Program-made: the position numbers and the translations under genes
In this document: positions 8,525-16,913 of the stretch, piece by piece
How positions within the stretch are numbered: the first letter of the stretch is position 1
How the letters are laid out: each line of letters begins with the position of its first letter
Notes under the pieces: model-generated
The model's database searches: none
What the model saw: the letters and a program-made list of their open reading frames with translations, nothing else
Told to the model about the DNA's origin: nothing
Source of the DNA: Euzebya pacifica
GTDB taxonomy: Bacteria > Actinomycetota > Nitriliruptoria > Euzebyales > Euzebyaceae
DNA length: 64,000 nt
Direction of reading: 5' to 3'
Assembly (NCBI RefSeq): GCF_003344865.1
Contig: NZ_CP031165.1
Location: 4,035,910-4,099,909, forward strand

Positions 8525-8537
8525 GTGACGACGTCAC
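8525..8537. promoter_or_regulatory. Perfect 6-1-6 palindrome GTGACGACGTCAC
   Basis: A perfect inverted repeat (GTGACG-A-CGTCAC) lies 10 bp after the response-regulator stop and about 115 bp upstream of the secreted peptidase gene. Position suggests a transcription-factor site, possibly for the adjacent regulator, but nothing in the sequence proves it. Confidence 0.3.
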
Positions 8538-8607
8538 CGGCCGTCGATACTTCGTGAACCCCCCTATCCCATTCCCTCCGTTGTGACTAGTCTGCGCCGG
8601 GTCGAGG

Positions 8608-8631
8608 GGCCGCCGCAGTCCGCTGGCGGCC
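8608..8631 (+). other. Leader hairpin upstream of the M28 peptidase gene
   Basis: A perfect 7-bp stem (GGCCGCC/GGCGGCC) with a 10-nt loop lies in the presumed 5' leader, just before the GAGGGAGAG ribosome-binding site. It could affect mRNA stability or translation; no riboswitch class is recognisable. Confidence 0.3.
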
Positions 8632-8653
8632 AGAACGAGGGAGAGCACTTGCC

Positions 8654-10189
8654 ATGCGCAGACACATGATCCTGCTCGTCATCGCGCTCGCCGCGGTGGC
8701 GCTGCCCGCCGGAGGCGCGACCGCCGGTGGTTGCGAGAACCGGACCAACAACACCTACAAGAAGCTGATGGAGTGCGTGACGCTCGATGGGGCACGCGAA
8801 CACCAGGCTGCCCTGCAGGCGATCGCCGACGAGCACAACGGCATCCGGACCTCGGGAACCCCGGGCTACGACGCGTCGGCGGCCTACGCCGCCGGGGTGT
8901 TCGAGGACGCCGGGTACGACGTGACGATCCAGGAGTTTCAGTTCCAGACCTTCATCACCCTGTCCCAGACGGTCCTCGAGCAGGTGTCCCCTGCGCCGGG
9001 CGGTCCCGTGGCCAACAACGTCATGTCCTACTCCGGCAGCGGTGACGTGACCGCCGCCGTCACCGCCCTCCCGGCGGCCGACCCCACCCCCGGCTGTGAG
9101 GCCGCGGACTTCGCCGGCTTCCCAGTGGGCAACATCGCCCTGATCAGCCGAGGCGCCTGCGCCTTTTCGCTGAAGGCCACCAACGCCGCCAGCGCCGGGG
9201 CAACCGGCGTGATCATCTACAACAACGTCCCCGGCACCCTCAACGGCACGCTGGGCAACGGCTTCACCCTCGACATCCCGGTGACGTCGGTCACCCAGGC
9301 CATCGGCCAGCAGCTGGCGAGCACCGCCGGGTTGGTCATGCGCCTGAAGGCCGACACCTTCCGGGGAACCGCCACGACCTCCAACGTCCTGGCCGAGACC
9401 CCCGGCGGCGACCCGGGGAACGTGGTCATGGTCGGGGCACACCTCGACAGCGTGAACGCCGGCCCCGGCATCAATGACAACGGTTCCGGTACCGCGGCCA
9501 TCCTCGAGACCGCCGAGGCGCTGCAGAAGCTCAACCCCCGCAACAAGGTCCGGTTCGCGCTGTGGGGCGCGGAGGAGTCCGGTCTGGTCGGCGCGACCCA
9601 CTACGTGAACACGCGCACGGCCGAGCAGCTCGACGACATCGCGCTGTACCTGAACTTCGACATGATCGGGTCGCCCAACCACGTCTTCTTCGTCTACGAC
9701 GGTGACGACTCCGACGGTGTCGGGGCCGGCCCCGGGCCAGCGGGATCGGCCGAGATCGAGTCCCTCTTCGAGGACTTCTACGCCCAGGTCGGTGAGTCGT
9801 GGAAGGGCACGGACTTCTCCGGCCGGTCCGACTACGGTCCCTTCATCGCTGTGGGCGTCCCCTCCGGTGGCCTGTTCACCGGGGCGGAGGGCATCAAGAC
9901 GGTGGAGGAGGCCGGGATCTGGGGCGGCACGGCCGGCGACCAGTACGACCCCTGCTACCACCTCGCGTGTGACACCTACGACAACGTCAACCTCCACGCG
10001 TTGGACGTCAACATCGACGCCGTGGCCTACGCGGTCCTGACCTACGCCTACTCCACCGAGACCGTCAACGGGGTGCCGGGCAAGTCGGTCCCGGGGTCGG
10101 CGTCGGTGGGGTCGGGCAGCTCATCGGCGTCCGGCTACCCGGGCGGCAGCTCCTCCGGCCTGCACGACGACGAGCACGTGACCAGCTGA
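8654..10189 (+). CDS. Secreted M28-family zinc metallopeptidase with PA domain
   Basis: Exported aminopeptidase-type enzyme (511 aa). A Sec signal ('MILLVIALAAVALPAGGATA') is followed by a propeptide-like region, a protease-associated insert (about residues 150-220, 'NIALISRGACAFSLKATNA', 'GVIIYNN') and the M28 catalytic domain. The expected co-catalytic zinc ligands are visible: His and Asp in 'VGAHLDSVN' and 'INDNGSGTAA', the Glu pair in 'WGAEESGLVGA', Asp in 'NFDMIGSPN' and a late His in 'CYHLACD'. The C-terminus is a Ser/Gly-rich tail without a membrane anchor. This is the organisation of Streptomyces/Vibrio-type leucine aminopeptidases. A GAGGGAGAG ribosome-binding site supports the start. 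Confidence 0.93.
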   Translation: MRRHMILLVIALAAVALPAGGATAGGCENRTNNTYKKLMECVTLDGAREHQAALQAIADEHNGIRTSGTPGYDASAAYAAGVFEDAGYDVTIQEFQFQTFITLSQTVLEQVSPAPGGPVANNVMSYSGSGDVTAAVTALPAADPTPGCEAADFAGFPVGNIALISRGACAFSLKATNAASAGATGVIIYNNVPGTLNGTLGNGFTLDIPVTSVTQAIGQQLASTAGLVMRLKADTFRGTATTSNVLAETPGGDPGNVVMVGAHLDSVNAGPGINDNGSGTAAILETAEALQKLNPRNKVRFALWGAEESGLVGATHYVNTRTAEQLDDIALYLNFDMIGSPNHVFFVYDGDDSDGVGAGPGPAGSAEIESLFEDFYAQVGESWKGTDFSGRSDYGPFIAVGVPSGGLFTGAEGIKTVEEAGIWGGTAGDQYDPCYHLACDTYDNVNLHALDVNIDAVAYAVLTYAYSTETVNGVPGKSVPGSASVGSGSSSASGYPGGSSSGLHDDEHVTS

Positions 10190-10201
10190 TCCTGCTCGGG
10201 C

Positions 10202-10233
10202 AGAGGGGCAGTCGGTTCGCCGGCTGCCCCTCT
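10202..10233 (+). terminator. Terminator after the M28 peptidase gene
   Basis: A stem AGAGGGGCAG/CTGCCCCTCT (10202-10211 with 10224-10233), extended inward by further pairs, lies 13 bp after the peptidase stop and ends in a short T/C-rich run. Confidence 0.75.
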
Positions 10234-10339
10234 TCCGTGTCCGCTCCCCTACCCGGGCAGAACCTCGCGCGTGTCGTTCGCAATGGGGGCCACGTCATGC
10301 GTGCGGGGTCCGAGCGGTTGCTCGGACCCCTCACGAAGG

Positions 10340-11449
10340 TCAGAGTGCGTGGTGACTCGTCAGCTCGTGATGTCGACCGTCCTCGTCGATTGGATCGACG
10401 TGGACCATCGCTCGATCGAGGTTCGGGAGCGAATGGTGCAACGCGTGCCGCACGCGCTGTGCAACGTCGTGGCCATCGACGACCGTAAGGTCCGGATGGA
10501 CGCTGACCGTGAGCGCGGCGTCCAGGCGATGACCGGTCCAGCGAATGCGGATGTCGCTGACATCGACGACGCCGTCGACCTCGCTCGCACTGGCCTCCGC
10601 AGTGGTGACCAGGCTCGGTTCGACGCCATCCATGAGTCGCTGGAACACCGACTTCCCTGCGCCGAACAGCACCACGAGGATGGCAGCGGTGATGATCAAT
10701 CCGACGATGGGGTCAGCACGCTCGAATCCCATGGCGGCGCCGATGCCGCTGGCAACGACGCCCAGTGAGGTGAACCCATCCGTCCGGGCGTGGTAGCCAT
10801 CGGCGACCAACGCGGAGGAACCGATGCGTCGTCCGACGGTGATGCGGTACACCGCGACGATCTCGTTGCCGATGAACCCGATGACGCCAGCGGCAATCAC
10901 CCACGGGATGTGGTCCAGCGATTCTGGGTTCAGCAGACGACGGATGGACTCCCACCCGGCGACGATCGCGGACAGGGCGATCATCGCCACAACGAAGAGT
11001 CCGGCGAGGTCCTCTGCTCGTCGGTAGCCGTAGGTGTAGCGGCTGGTGGCCGCACGACGGACGAACAGGAAGGCGATCCACAGGGGGATCGAGGTCAGGG
11101 CATCGGAGAAGTTGTGGATGGTGTCGGCGAGCAGCGCCACTGACCCACTGAGCACCACGATAAAGACCTGCAGCACGGCGGTGATCATGAGCCCCACCAA
11201 GGAGATCTTGACCGCCCTGATGCCTTGGTCGGTGGACTCCATCACCGAGTCGATCGAGTCGATGTGGTCGTGGGAATGCGGAACGAAGATCGACTTCAGC
11301 CGCGAGAGGAAGCCGCCGCCATGGTGGTCGTGGCCATGGTCGTCGTGGGCGTGGCCACCGTGGTCGTGATCTCCGTGGTCGTGACCCCCGTGTCCGTTGT
11401 GGCCGTGGGACGCGATGTGGCTGTCGGTGGTGTCGTGATGGGATTGCAT
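10340..11449 (-). CDS. His-rich CDF-family metal cation exporter
   Basis: Proton-coupled efflux transporter for divalent metals (369 aa), most likely Zn, Co or Ni. The N-terminus is a His/Asp/Gly cytoplasmic tail with many HDH/HGH motifs (about residues 10-45). Six membrane segments follow, carrying the metal-site pairs HxxxD in TM2 ('ADTIHNFSDAL') and HxxxD in TM5 ('ADGYHARTDGFTSL'). A C-terminal cytoplasmic dimerisation domain ends the protein. The ATG at 11449 is chosen for a GAGGAG site upstream; a longer frame lacks support. It is the last gene of the cassette headed by the ArsR-type sensor at 20142-20498, which fits a metal overflow valve (inference). Confidence 0.9.
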   Translation of the reverse strand: MQSHHDTTDSHIASHGHNGHGGHDHGDHDHGGHAHDDHGHDHHGGGFLSRLKSIFVPHSHDHIDSIDSVMESTDQGIRAVKISLVGLMITAVLQVFIVVLSGSVALLADTIHNFSDALTSIPLWIAFLFVRRAATSRYTYGYRRAEDLAGLFVVAMIALSAIVAGWESIRRLLNPESLDHIPWVIAAGVIGFIGNEIVAVYRITVGRRIGSSALVADGYHARTDGFTSLGVVASGIGAAMGFERADPIVGLIITAAILVVLFGAGKSVFQRLMDGVEPSLVTTAEASASEVDGVVDVSDIRIRWTGHRLDAALTVSVHPDLTVVDGHDVAQRVRHALHHSLPNLDRAMVHVDPIDEDGRHHELTSHHAL

Positions 11450-11501
11450 CTCGGGTCTCCTCGGTGGGCCGTGCCGCCAGGGCGGCACGGCCCGGGCGGG
11501 G

Positions 11502-11843
11502 TCAGCGGCGGATCGCCACGTACCAGGTCAACATTTCTTCGTCCGTGCTGGACCAGATGCTGTGTTCCATGCCGGGCGGGTTGACGAAGGTGTCGCCGGC
11601 CTGGACCTCGACCTCGCCCTCCGGAGTTGCCACGACGCCCTTGCCACGAATGATGTAGTACAGCTCTGGGTTCTTGTGGGCGTTGCCGAGCGGAAGGGGC
11701 GTGTCGCTCGGCTTGTACGAGGCGACTCCGCCGACGGCTCCGTACTCGGCACCGCCAAGGGTCTCGGGGTACAGCAGCCGCCAGATGCGGCGTTCGTCGT
11801 TCTCGTCGAGCTCGACGTCGTTGATGTTTCGGACTTCGATCAT
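11502..11843 (-). CDS. Small cupin-domain protein
   Basis: Single-domain cupin (113 aa) with motif 1 around 'HKNPELYYIIRGKGVV' and motif 2 around 'AGDTFVNPPGMEHSIW', including the His/Glu positions that usually hold a metal. Substrate unknown; such proteins act as isomerases, dioxygenases or small-molecule sensors. It sits between the PLP enzyme and the CDF exporter on the same strand with about 50-bp gaps, so it is probably co-transcribed and may process the compound handled by the importer. Confidence 0.8.
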   Translation of the reverse strand: MIEVRNINDVELDENDERRIWRLLYPETLGGAEYGAVGGVASYKPSDTPLPLGNAHKNPELYYIIRGKGVVATPEGEVEVQAGDTFVNPPGMEHSIWSSTDEEMLTWYVAIRR

Positions 11844-11894
11844 TGGGATGCTCCTTGTCTGGGTTGCGGGCTAGAGCTCTGTGGGCGAATCGCG

Positions 11895-13142
11895 TCAGGC
11901 GGCGATTCCGGAGGACTTCAGCGTCCGGCGGACGGCGGGCCAGGACGCATCGATCTCGTGGCGCGTTCCGTTGACCGGAAGGGTCTTGTCCTTGAAGCCG
12001 CTGGAGGTGCAGATGCACACCACTGGCCCGTCCGGGCGGTGACCGCGGTCGGCGGTAACGGTCAGGCCTGCGAGGGCGGAGGCACCCGACAGCTCCTGCC
12101 ACAGGCCGAGCCCGGCCAGGCGGGCCTGCGCTGCGTACATCTGCTCGTCGTCGACCAGCACGACCTCGCCGCCGCTCTCGGTGACGGCCAGGACGCCGCG
12201 ATATCCGCTGGTCGTGGTGGCCATGGAGTAGGCGTCGGTCGGACGACCCTCGACGGTCGTTGCGGGCAACCCCTCGCGGATGGACCTGGCCAGCGGTCCG
12301 CGTACGGCGACCTCGCAAGCCATCATCCGCGGTGTCGTGTCGGTCACGCCGACGGCCTCGAGTTCCTTGAAGCCCTTCCAGACGCCGTACAACAGCTCGG
12401 CGTAGCCGGTCGGGACGTACACCTCGGCGGGGACTCGGCCACCGAGCTGCTCGACAACCTCGAACGCGATGGTCTTGTACCCCTCCGGCCCGAAGGGGTG
12501 CCCCGTGTGGGTCGGGGTCATGTTGCTGACAGGGTGGAATCCAAGCCGGTCGACGAGGTCGTTGAGCAGCTGCCAACGGGCGTCGCGGTGAACGCACAGG
12601 GTCGTGGCCCCGTAGGCCTCGACGAAGGCCGCCACCGCGGGCGGGCTGCCGGAGGACATCACCACCACACACGGCAAGCCGAGCCGCGCCGCCATGGCGG
12701 CCGCCGAGGCGCCGTGGTTGCCCGACGACGCGACCACGATCCCGGGTGCGTCGACGAGGGAGCCGGCGCTCACGGTGCAGACGTTCAGCCGGTCCTTGTG
12801 GCTCCACGTCGGATTGCGGCTTTCGTCCTTGAGCCACACCTCGATGGTGGCGTCCAGCGCCTGGCCGCCGTCGATCAGGGGCGTCCCACCGACATCGGCG
12901 GCCAACGCCTCGGCCACGGGCGGCAGGAGGTCGGTCCATGCCGTCATCGGTGCATGCCCACCCTCTCCGGTTGGAAAGCGACCCCGGACCGAGGACAGGT
13001 CGTAGGTGACCTCGAGGGGGTAGCTCACCGTCGCGGTGCTGGTGGTGGGGCACCCCTTGGTCAGGGGCGGCAGCAGCGGGAACTGCAGCTCCGGGGACTT
13101 CAGGGATCGTTGTCCCGTGGCGTGGGACTTGGTCATTGGCAT
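11895..13142 (-). CDS. Threonine-synthase-like PLP-dependent (fold type II) enzyme
   Basis: Cytoplasmic PLP enzyme (about 415 aa) of the threonine synthase/cysteine synthase superfamily. It has 'VGGTPLIDG', the PLP-lysine motif 'NPTWSHKDR', the phosphate-contacting 'ASSGNHGASAAA' and 'PTGYAELLYGVWKGFKEL' in place of the usual glycine-rich loop. Starts: ATG at 13142 or 13136, preceded by CAGGAGA. It overlaps the ATPase gene by 10 bp, so it belongs to the ABC-transporter operon and not to a threonine pathway operon. The SHKDR motif and location argue for a beta-elimination/replacement reaction on an imported or metal-binding amino acid (inference); housekeeping threonine synthase cannot be excluded. 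Confidence 0.75.
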   Translation of the reverse strand: MPMTKSHATGQRSLKSPELQFPLLPPLTKGCPTTSTATVSYPLEVTYDLSSVRGRFPTGEGGHAPMTAWTDLLPPVAEALAADVGGTPLIDGGQALDATIEVWLKDESRNPTWSHKDRLNVCTVSAGSLVDAPGIVVASSGNHGASAAAMAARLGLPCVVVMSSGSPPAVAAFVEAYGATTLCVHRDARWQLLNDLVDRLGFHPVSNMTPTHTGHPFGPEGYKTIAFEVVEQLGGRVPAEVYVPTGYAELLYGVWKGFKELEAVGVTDTTPRMMACEVAVRGPLARSIREGLPATTVEGRPTDAYSMATTTSGYRGVLAVTESGGEVVLVDDEQMYAAQARLAGLGLWQELSGASALAGLTVTADRGHRPDGPVVCICTSSGFKDKTLPVNGTRHEIDASWPAVRRTLKSSGIAA

Positions 13143-14968
13143 CGCGGGTGTCTCCTGTGTGTATCGACGGGAAGGAGGTTGGCGCCCGGAAGTACGGGCT
13201 CGTGCAGCGGGTGGAGGCACGCGTGCCGGTGGCTGTCGCCCTCCAGCGACGGGTCGAGGTGCGAGCAGTCGGTCTGCGCGACCGGACAGCGCGAATGGAA
13301 TGCACAGCCCGACGGTCGATCGACGTTGCTGGGGAGCTCGCCCGGCAGGGTCACTCGCGTCCGGGTACCGGCCGCCGCGAGCGTGGGAGCCGCCGACACG
13401 AGCGCGCGGGTGTAGGGGTGGCGTGGACGAACTGGAACCTCGGCGGTCGAGCCGACCTCGACGAGTCGTCCCAGGTACATCACCGCGATGCGATCGGCGA
13501 CCTGACCGAGCAGGGACATGTCGTGGGAGATCAGCAGGACCCCGAGGCCTTCGTCCTGGGTCAGCCGTCGAAGCAGACCGGCGACTTGGTCAGCAGTCTG
13601 GCGGTCCAGCATCGACACCGGCTCGTCGGCAACGACGACATCAGGGTGGAGGACCAGCGCCCGTGCGATGGCCACGCGTTGGCGTTCGCCGCCGCTGAGG
13701 CTGTGTGGCCGCCGGTCGATGTAGCGAGCGGACGGACGCAGTTCGACGGACTCGAGCGCCGCGTGGATCTCCGAGTCGACATCGCCGCGGACGCCCTGGC
13801 TGCGCAGCACGTCGGTGAGGGTCCGACGGACGGTGAAGCGTGGGTTCAGGGATTCGTAGGGATCCTGGAAGACCATCTGCACGCGACGACGTGCCTCGCG
13901 CCATTCCTTCCTCTTCGCCCCATGCGTCAGGAGCTTGGGGCCGACGCGGACCTCCCCTCGTGAGAGTGGGGCCAGGCCCATGATCGCGCTGGCGAGGCTG
14001 GACTTTCCGCACCCGCTCTCCCCGGCCAGCCCGAGGATCTCGCCGCGATGGACGGTCAGCGACACGTCCTCCACTGCCGTGACGTCGGGTTCGCGTCGCA
14101 ACGCCGCCAGGCCGCGACCCGAGGAGTAAGCGACTGACACCCCGGTGACCTCCAGCGCCGGTTCGCCGATCGTGGCTGCCCGCGCTGTCGTCCGTCGGCT
14201 CAGCAGCTTCCGGGTGTAGTCGTGCTTCGGGGTGGCAACGACCCGACGGATCGGCCCGGACTCCACGCCCTCCCCGTCCTTCATGACCACCACGTGGTCA
14301 CAGAGCTCCGCAGCCACGGCCAGGTCGTGGGTGACGAGGAGGATCGCCAGTCCGAGCTCGTGTCGGAGGTCCTCCAGCACCGCCATCACGCGGTCCTGGA
14401 CCACGACGTCGAGGCCGGTGGTCGGTTCGTCGGCGATCAACAGCTTCGGCTGGAGGACGGTCGCCATCGCGATCATCGCCCGTTGTCGCATGCCGCCGCT
14501 GAACTGGTGGGGGAACCAGCGGGCTTGGTGCTGGCCAATACCGACACGATCGAGCGCTGCGGTGGCCATGTCGTGGGCGTCACGGGAGGACGCCGTCGAG
14601 TGGCTGCGAACGACGTCGACGATCTGTCCGATGACGGGGCGGACAGGGTCGAGCCCGTTCATCGCCGCTTGCGGGACCAAGGCGATCTGCGCGGCTCGCA
14701 GCGTCCGCAGCTCCGACTCGGTTCGTCCGAGCAGGCTGCGACCGTCGAAGCGGAGGTCTCCGCTGGTGACGGTCGCCGTGTGACCGAGCAGGCCGAGGAT
14801 GGACTTGACGGTGGTGCTCTTGCCCGAGCCGGATTCACCGACCAGCGCGACCGCTCCCCCGGCTGGAACGGTCAGGTCGAGCCCCGACAGGGCGTCGACC
14901 GTTCCCGCCGGCGTGGTGTAGGCAACGGAGAGGTCAGCGACCTCCAGGAGTGCCTCAGCGACCATCAC
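13133..14968 (-). CDS. Fused double ATPase of a dipeptide/nickel-type ABC importer (DppD-DppF fusion)
   Basis: Energy-coupling subunit of 611 aa with two complete ABC domains. Domain 1 (about residues 5-245) has Walker A 'GESGSGKST', signature 'FSGGMRQR' and Walker B 'LLIADEPT'. Domain 2 (about 265-555) has Walker A 'GESGCGKSS', signature 'LSGGERQR' and Walker B 'VVVADEPV'. The C-terminal 'GCAFHSRCPVAQTDC' is the Cys-containing oligopeptide/nickel-transporter extension that closes OppD/OppF-type ATPases. The GTG start overlaps the permease stop (GTGA); an ATG one codon later is equally possible. Fusing the two ATPases ensures equal stoichiometry. Confidence 0.93.
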   Translation of the reverse strand: MMVAEALLEVADLSVAYTTPAGTVDALSGLDLTVPAGGAVALVGESGSGKSTTVKSILGLLGHTATVTSGDLRFDGRSLLGRTESELRTLRAAQIALVPQAAMNGLDPVRPVIGQIVDVVRSHSTASSRDAHDMATAALDRVGIGQHQARWFPHQFSGGMRQRAMIAMATVLQPKLLIADEPTTGLDVVVQDRVMAVLEDLRHELGLAILLVTHDLAVAAELCDHVVVMKDGEGVESGPIRRVVATPKHDYTRKLLSRRTTARAATIGEPALEVTGVSVAYSSGRGLAALRREPDVTAVEDVSLTVHRGEILGLAGESGCGKSSLASAIMGLAPLSRGEVRVGPKLLTHGAKRKEWREARRRVQMVFQDPYESLNPRFTVRRTLTDVLRSQGVRGDVDSEIHAALESVELRPSARYIDRRPHSLSGGERQRVAIARALVLHPDVVVADEPVSMLDRQTADQVAGLLRRLTQDEGLGVLLISHDMSLLGQVADRIAVMYLGRLVEVGSTAEVPVRPRHPYTRALVSAAPTLAAAGTRTRVTLPGELPSNVDRPSGCAFHSRCPVAQTDCSHLDPSLEGDSHRHACLHPLHEPVLPGANLLPVDTHRRHPRCQ

Positions 14969-15852
14969 GCCCCCACCTCACGCAGCTGGCGCGTCTCGAT
15001 GGCTCGTCCGCAGAGACTCACGGCGAAGACGGTGAGCATGATGGCGAGCCCGGGGAAGAAGGTCCACCACCAGCTGGTGTTCAGCCGTCCCGAGGTGAAC
15101 GCGTCGAACATGACGGTTCCCCAAGACAGGCTGTCCGCAGGCGCCAGGCCCAGGAAGCTGAGGGTGGCCTCGGCAACGATGGCCTCCGCCACGAGGAGTA
15201 CCGCGTAGAGCAGCGCCATCGAGACGACGTTGGGCAGCAGGTGCAGGTAGACGATCCGAAGCGGGGCCGCACCGACAGCCCGTGCCGAACGGATGAACGG
15301 CCGCTCCCGCAACGACAGGACCTGAGCCCTGACGATGCGGGCGGTAGTCCGCCAGAAGAGCGTTGCTATTGCCACGACCAGCACCACATCGGAACGGCCG
15401 AAGATGCCGACCAATACGATGGCGAACGGGAGGAAGGGGATGGCGTAGGCGACGTCGGTCAAGCGCATGAGCAGGTTGTCTACGGGCCCACGGAAGTAGC
15501 CTGCGAGCAGCCCCACGTTGATGCCGATGGCGACGGTTGCGAGTGCGGCGCAGACGCCGATGGTCAGGCTGCGGCGCGCGCCCCAGATGACTTGGCTGAA
15601 CACGTCACGACCGAGGTTGGTGGTGCCGAAGGGGTGGTCCCAGCTCGGTGGCGCGAGTCGGTTGAGGGCCCCGGTGGCGTCCGCGGTCCGCTCCAGCGGG
15701 CCGTACGGAGCCAAAATCGGCGCGGCGATCGCGGCCACTACGACGACGCCGAGGATGACGAGGGGCACCGTGACGTCACGACGCCGCCGCCGTGCCGCTT
15801 TCCCCGCAGCACGCGATTCCGTCCGGCCTCCAGGGGTGGTGCATTCGCTCAT
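14965..15852 (-). CDS. ABC permease, DppC/NikC-like
   Basis: Second inner-membrane subunit (295 aa). A basic N-terminus precedes the first membrane segment ('VPLVILGVVVVAAIAAPIL') and the OppC-type motif 'HPFGTTNLGRDVFSQVIWGA'. The EAA loop is 'SARAVGAAPLRIVYLHLLPN', followed by 'EATLSFLGL', typical of DppC/OppC/NikC. The ATG overlaps the DppB-like stop by 4 bp; the longer open frame upstream is antisense-free coding noise from the previous gene. Confidence 0.92.
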   Translation of the reverse strand: MSECTTPGGRTESRAAGKAARRRRRDVTVPLVILGVVVVAAIAAPILAPYGPLERTADATGALNRLAPPSWDHPFGTTNLGRDVFSQVIWGARRSLTIGVCAALATVAIGINVGLLAGYFRGPVDNLLMRLTDVAYAIPFLPFAIVLVGIFGRSDVVLVVAIATLFWRTTARIVRAQVLSLRERPFIRSARAVGAAPLRIVYLHLLPNVVSMALLYAVLLVAEAIVAEATLSFLGLAPADSLSWGTVMFDAFTSGRLNTSWWWTFFPGLAIMLTVFAVSLCGRAIETRQLREVGA

Positions 15853-16913
15853 CGCAGCCCCACCCGCGGGTCGAGATAGGCATAGCCGATGTCGGTCAGG
15901 GCATTGCCGACGACCACGATGACCGCGGTCAGCAGGAAGATGCCCTGCAGCATCGGGTAGTCGAATGCGTAGACGGCGTTCACGACGGCTCGGCCCATAC
16001 CGGGCCACGAGAAGATCGTCTCGATGACCACCGCTCCGCCGACGATGTTGTCCACGGCCGCCGGAGCGAGGGTCACCACGGGCAGCATGGCGTTGCGAAC
16101 CCCCCGACGGAGGCGTAGCCAACGGCGCAGCCCCATGGCCTGGAACACGCCCATGTAGTCCTCGTGGAGGACCCCGATCATCGCACTGCGCATCGTCAGC
16201 ATTGGTTCGACGCTGAAGTGCAGGGTGAGCAACAGCAGGGGCAGGGCGAGGTGGTGCAGGAAGTCGGCGGTCGCGAAGACCGCGAGACCGGTCTGGCCGA
16301 TGTCGGTGCCGGGAGTGCGCATGCCGACGGTCGGCACCCACCCGAGCTGGTAGCCGAGCAACGCCACCGCGAGGCTGCCGATCCAGAACGCCGGGGCCGA
16401 CTTGATGCCGAAGGCCACGTTGCGGACCACCCCGTCGAGGCGGTACCGGTGCCGCAACCCGGCAAGCGCCCCGACGGCCACACCCAGCAGGCCGGCCAGG
16501 AGGATCGCCGGCCCCACCAGGATCAGGGTGTTGGTGAGCCGTTCGGCGAGGACTTCCTCCACCGGCTGCTTGTACTGGAAGGACACCCCGAGGTTCCCGC
16601 GCAGCAGCTGTCCGACGTAGCTGGTCAGCTGGGTCCAGACCGACTCGTCCAGGCCATACCGATCGCGCAGCACCGCTGCGACCGAGGGGTCGATGTCCGG
16701 ACCGATGACCGCGCTGGCAGCATCACCCGGAACCGCCCTGAACAGCAGGAAGGTCAGCGGAACGATGACCATGATGGTCACGGCCATGCGCCCGAGTCGA
16801 CCGACCACGAACCGAGTGATCTCACGGCCGTGGTTGTCGGGGCCGTGCGCCTCCGCGGCCGTCGGCGGTGGGTCCTCGAGGAGCTCAGCCGTCGTTGTGG
16901 AGGACACGCCCAT
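15849..16913 (-). CDS. ABC permease, DppB/NikB-like
   Basis: First inner-membrane subunit (354 aa). Features are the N-terminal membrane helix, 'FRAVPGDAASAVIGPDIDPS' (the DppB/OppB N-terminal motif), 'LRGNLGVSFQYKQPVEEVL', an EAA-type loop 'AMGLRRWLRLRRGVRNAMLP' and 'VIETIFSWPGMGRAVVNAV'. The GGAGGGGGTGG site just before the ATG lies inside the 3' end of the binding-protein gene, with which it overlaps by 29 bp. This shows that the binding protein's unusual C-terminus is its natural end. Confidence 0.93.
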   Translation of the reverse strand: MGVSSTTTAELLEDPPPTAAEAHGPDNHGREITRFVVGRLGRMAVTIMVIVPLTFLLFRAVPGDAASAVIGPDIDPSVAAVLRDRYGLDESVWTQLTSYVGQLLRGNLGVSFQYKQPVEEVLAERLTNTLILVGPAILLAGLLGVAVGALAGLRHRYRLDGVVRNVAFGIKSAPAFWIGSLAVALLGYQLGWVPTVGMRTPGTDIGQTGLAVFATADFLHHLALPLLLLTLHFSVEPMLTMRSAMIGVLHEDYMGVFQAMGLRRWLRLRRGVRNAMLPVVTLAPAAVDNIVGGAVVIETIFSWPGMGRAVVNAVYAFDYPMLQGIFLLTAVIVVVGNALTDIGYAYLDPRVGLR

